From Pseudomonadota bacterium (GTDB taxonomy: Bacteria; Myxococcota_A; Bradymonadia; Bradymonadales; GCA-2716585): DNA of 53,620 bases. Both the position numbers and the translations under genes were made by a program. The DNA lies in the NCBI GenBank assembly GCA_005804885.1, contig SYOX01000387.1, positions 1 through 53,620 of the forward strand, written 5' to 3'. This document shows, one piece after another, positions 52,513-53,620 of this stretch (its first letter is position 1; every line of letters begins with the position of its first letter). The notes beneath the pieces were generated by a model. It was given only the letters and a program-made list of their open reading frames with translations. It did no database searches and was not told where the DNA came from.

Positions 52513-53178
52513 TCAGGCGGCGCGCTCCTTCTTGGCGTCGGCCTTGGGTTGTCGGGTGCGGTTGGTGGCGTCGTTGTGGTAGGGCATCGGGGATCGGATG
52601 ACGCCCTCCTGGTGGGCGAAGTCGGCGAGCTGACGCCGCATGAGCTTGCGGCCGCGGAAGAGGCGGCTCATGACGGTGCCGACGGGGCAGTCGAGGATGT
52701 AGGCGATGTCCTTGTAGGAGAACTCCTGCATGTCGGCCAGGACGACGACCATGCGGAACTCGATGGGGAGGTTGGCCAGGGCCCTGCGGACGTCCTCGCT
52801 GACGAGCTTGCTGAAGAGGCCGCGCTCGGGGTTGTACAGGAAGGCGGCGCGCTCTCGGGAGAAGAGCTTGTCTTCGACGGGGCGCAGGTCTTCGGCGCCG
52901 AGGATCTCGCGCTCCTTGGCCTTTCGGCGGTAGGCGTTGATGAAGGTGTTGGTGAGGATCTTGAAGAGCCACGCTCGGCAGTTGGTGTTCTTCTCGAAGC
53001 GGTGGAAGAACATGAAGGCCTTGAGGAAGGTGTCCTGGAGGAGATCCTCGGCGTCCTTCTCGTTCTTGGTCAGCCGCAAGGCGGTGGCGTAGAGTTCTTC
53101 GTTATGAATGAGCGCGGTCTGCTCGAACTCAATCAGCAGCGCGGAGTGCGTGGGGGTGTTGGTGGCTGCCTGGGTCAT
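52513..53178 (-). CDS. ECF-like RNA polymerase sigma factor
   Basis: A 221-aa sigma-70-family protein. Region 2 is LYATALRLTKNEKDAEDLLQ, DTFLKAFMFFHRF and NCRAWLFKILTNTFINAYRR (about 29-86). Region 4 is LANLPIEFRMVVVLADMQEF and SYKDIAYILDCPVGTVMSRL (about 135-185). Regions 1 and 3 are absent, as in ECF sigma factors. A basic, low-complexity tail of about 35 residues follows. No anti-sigma gene lies next to it; the downstream neighbour is the AgmX-type lipoprotein, which may be its target or its envelope input. It is transcribed divergently from gyrA across a 315-bp gap. Confidence 0.93.
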   Translation of the reverse strand: MTQAATNTPTHSALLIEFEQTALIHNEELYATALRLTKNEKDAEDLLQDTFLKAFMFFHRFEKNTNCRAWLFKILTNTFINAYRRKAKEREILGAEDLRPVEDKLFSRERAAFLYNPERGLFSKLVSEDVRRALANLPIEFRMVVVLADMQEFSYKDIAYILDCPVGTVMSRLFRGRKLMRRQLADFAHQEGVIRSPMPYHNDATNRTRQPKADAKKERAA

Positions 53179-53413
53179 TGGTGTCTCCCTGCCTGGGCGA
53201 TGCTCCTGGGGAGCGTTGGTTGGCTCGCCCTGGCCGTGCTGGCAGTGAACCTAAGCACTGCCTTTGGGTTTTTCAAACCAGAGATGCGCGTGGAGCGTCG
53301 AGGGGTTCATGTTGCTTGGTGCGGGTCGTTGGGGTAGATTGTCGCGCCCGCCCAGGGGGGGCAAAAAATCGCCTTCTGGGGCTCGCGGATCCTCGATTTG
53401 AGGGTCTCGGCGG

Positions 53414-53443
53414 TTGACTTTCTGGACGTTGGTTCAGTATAAT
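53414..53443 (+). promoter_or_regulatory. Near-consensus sigma-70 promoter for gyrA
   Basis: TTGACT (53414-53419) and TATAAT (53438-53443) are 18 bp apart, 50 bp upstream of the gyrA ATG. This is the best promoter match in the window. The rest of the gap (53179-53413) between the sigma factor gene and gyrA shows no gene. Confidence 0.8.
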
Positions 53444-53493
53444 GTCTGCTGCCTTGCGGGGCATGTTTGAGGGTAGAGGAGCGCGGAGAGGAC

Positions 53494-53620
53494 ATGACGA
53501 CGACGCCGAACATCACGCCGGTCAATATTGAGGACGAGATCAAGCACTCGTACGTGGATTACGCCATGAGCGTGATCATCGGTCGAGCCTTGCCGGACGT
53601 GCGAGACGGGCTCAAGCCGG
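53494..53620 (+). CDS. gyrA: DNA gyrase subunit A, N-terminal fragment cut by the window edge
   Basis: The first 42 codons read MTTTPNITPVNIEDEIKHSY and continue with the GyrA-type DYAMSVIIGRALPDVRDGLKP block. That stretch is conserved in GyrA and ParC; GyrA is favoured by the N-terminal spacing and the strong promoter, but ParC cannot be fully excluded from this fragment. A GGAGAG box lies 4 nt upstream of the ATG. GyrA is the DNA-cleaving subunit that introduces negative supercoils. Confidence 0.9.
   Translation, partial: MTTTPNITPVNIEDEIKHSYVDYAMSVIIGRALPDVRDGLKP

Overview
The window is about 53.6 kb of very GC-rich DNA with dense coding on both strands. It carries no rRNA, tRNA, CRISPR array, phage or insertion sequence that I can recognise. 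Several features suggest a Myxococcota-type (former deltaproteobacterial) chromosome: at least ten predicted lipoproteins, Cys-rich secreted proteins, a giant thrombospondin type-3 repeat protein, an AgmX/PglI-like C-terminal domain, a VIT/vWA protein and a trypsin-like protease with a hydrophobic-plus-arginine tail. That placement is an inference from gene content and composition; no marker gene is complete. The window opens inside alaS and closes just inside gyrA, so this is core chromosome with accessory genes between housekeeping ones.

Layout. 1-6.5 kb: alaS (partial), an Fpg/Nei glycosylase with a cysteine-free finger, and a VIT-vWA-DUF2135 protein closed by a perfect hairpin. 6.7-11 kb: a lipoprotein with an M15/extensin-like zinc-peptidase domain, a translationally coupled serine hydrolase and 2OG-Fe(II) oxygenase, and two small membrane proteins. 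11.2-15.2 kb: a tight five-gene operon with overlapping start and stop codons (48-aa ORF, DUF2156 acyltransferase, unknown protein, MGAT-like acyltransferase, HemN/HemW-like radical SAM protein), met from the other side by an ATP-grasp protein. 16-20 kb: a lipoprotein gamma-glutamyltransferase, an FAH-family enzyme, and a Cys-rich lipoprotein whose signal-peptide region is a 15/30-bp tandem repeat. 20.2-25.8 kb: two inverted copies of a roughly 0.4-kb palindromic element flank a trypsin-like lipoprotein, a Tat lipoprotein and a ketopantoate-reductase-like protein. 25.9-31.2 kb: PIN-PhoH ATPase, amidase, TrmH/SpoU methyltransferase, YihX-like HAD phosphatase, a 41-aa membrane peptide and a DUF488 protein. 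31.3-38.9 kb: envelope proteins, including a lipoprotein with CXXCH and CXXXCH motifs, a pentapeptide-repeat lipoprotein and an alpha/alpha-toroid protein with a CXXCH motif. 39-41 kb: a class II aldolase-like protein and a Uma2-family protein. 41.6-49.2 kb: a 2537-aa lipoprotein with 37 thrombospondin type-3 units, then FG-GAP/VCBS and P-domain-like modules. 49.3-53.2 kb: an ECF-like sigma factor and a downstream lipoprotein with an AgmX/PglI C-terminus, transcribed away from gyrA, which has a near-consensus sigma-70 promoter.

How the genes work together. The clearest functional unit is the 11.2-15.2 kb operon, which looks like a small pathway acting on a lipid or acyl conjugate; its product cannot be read from the sequence. 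The second is the sigma factor plus AgmX-type lipoprotein pair. The heme-motif proteins at 32.9-38.9 kb may be an envelope redox or surface system. Most other genes appear to be single units. The best candidates for something undescribed are the five-gene operon, the self-repeating signal peptide and the paired palindromic elements.
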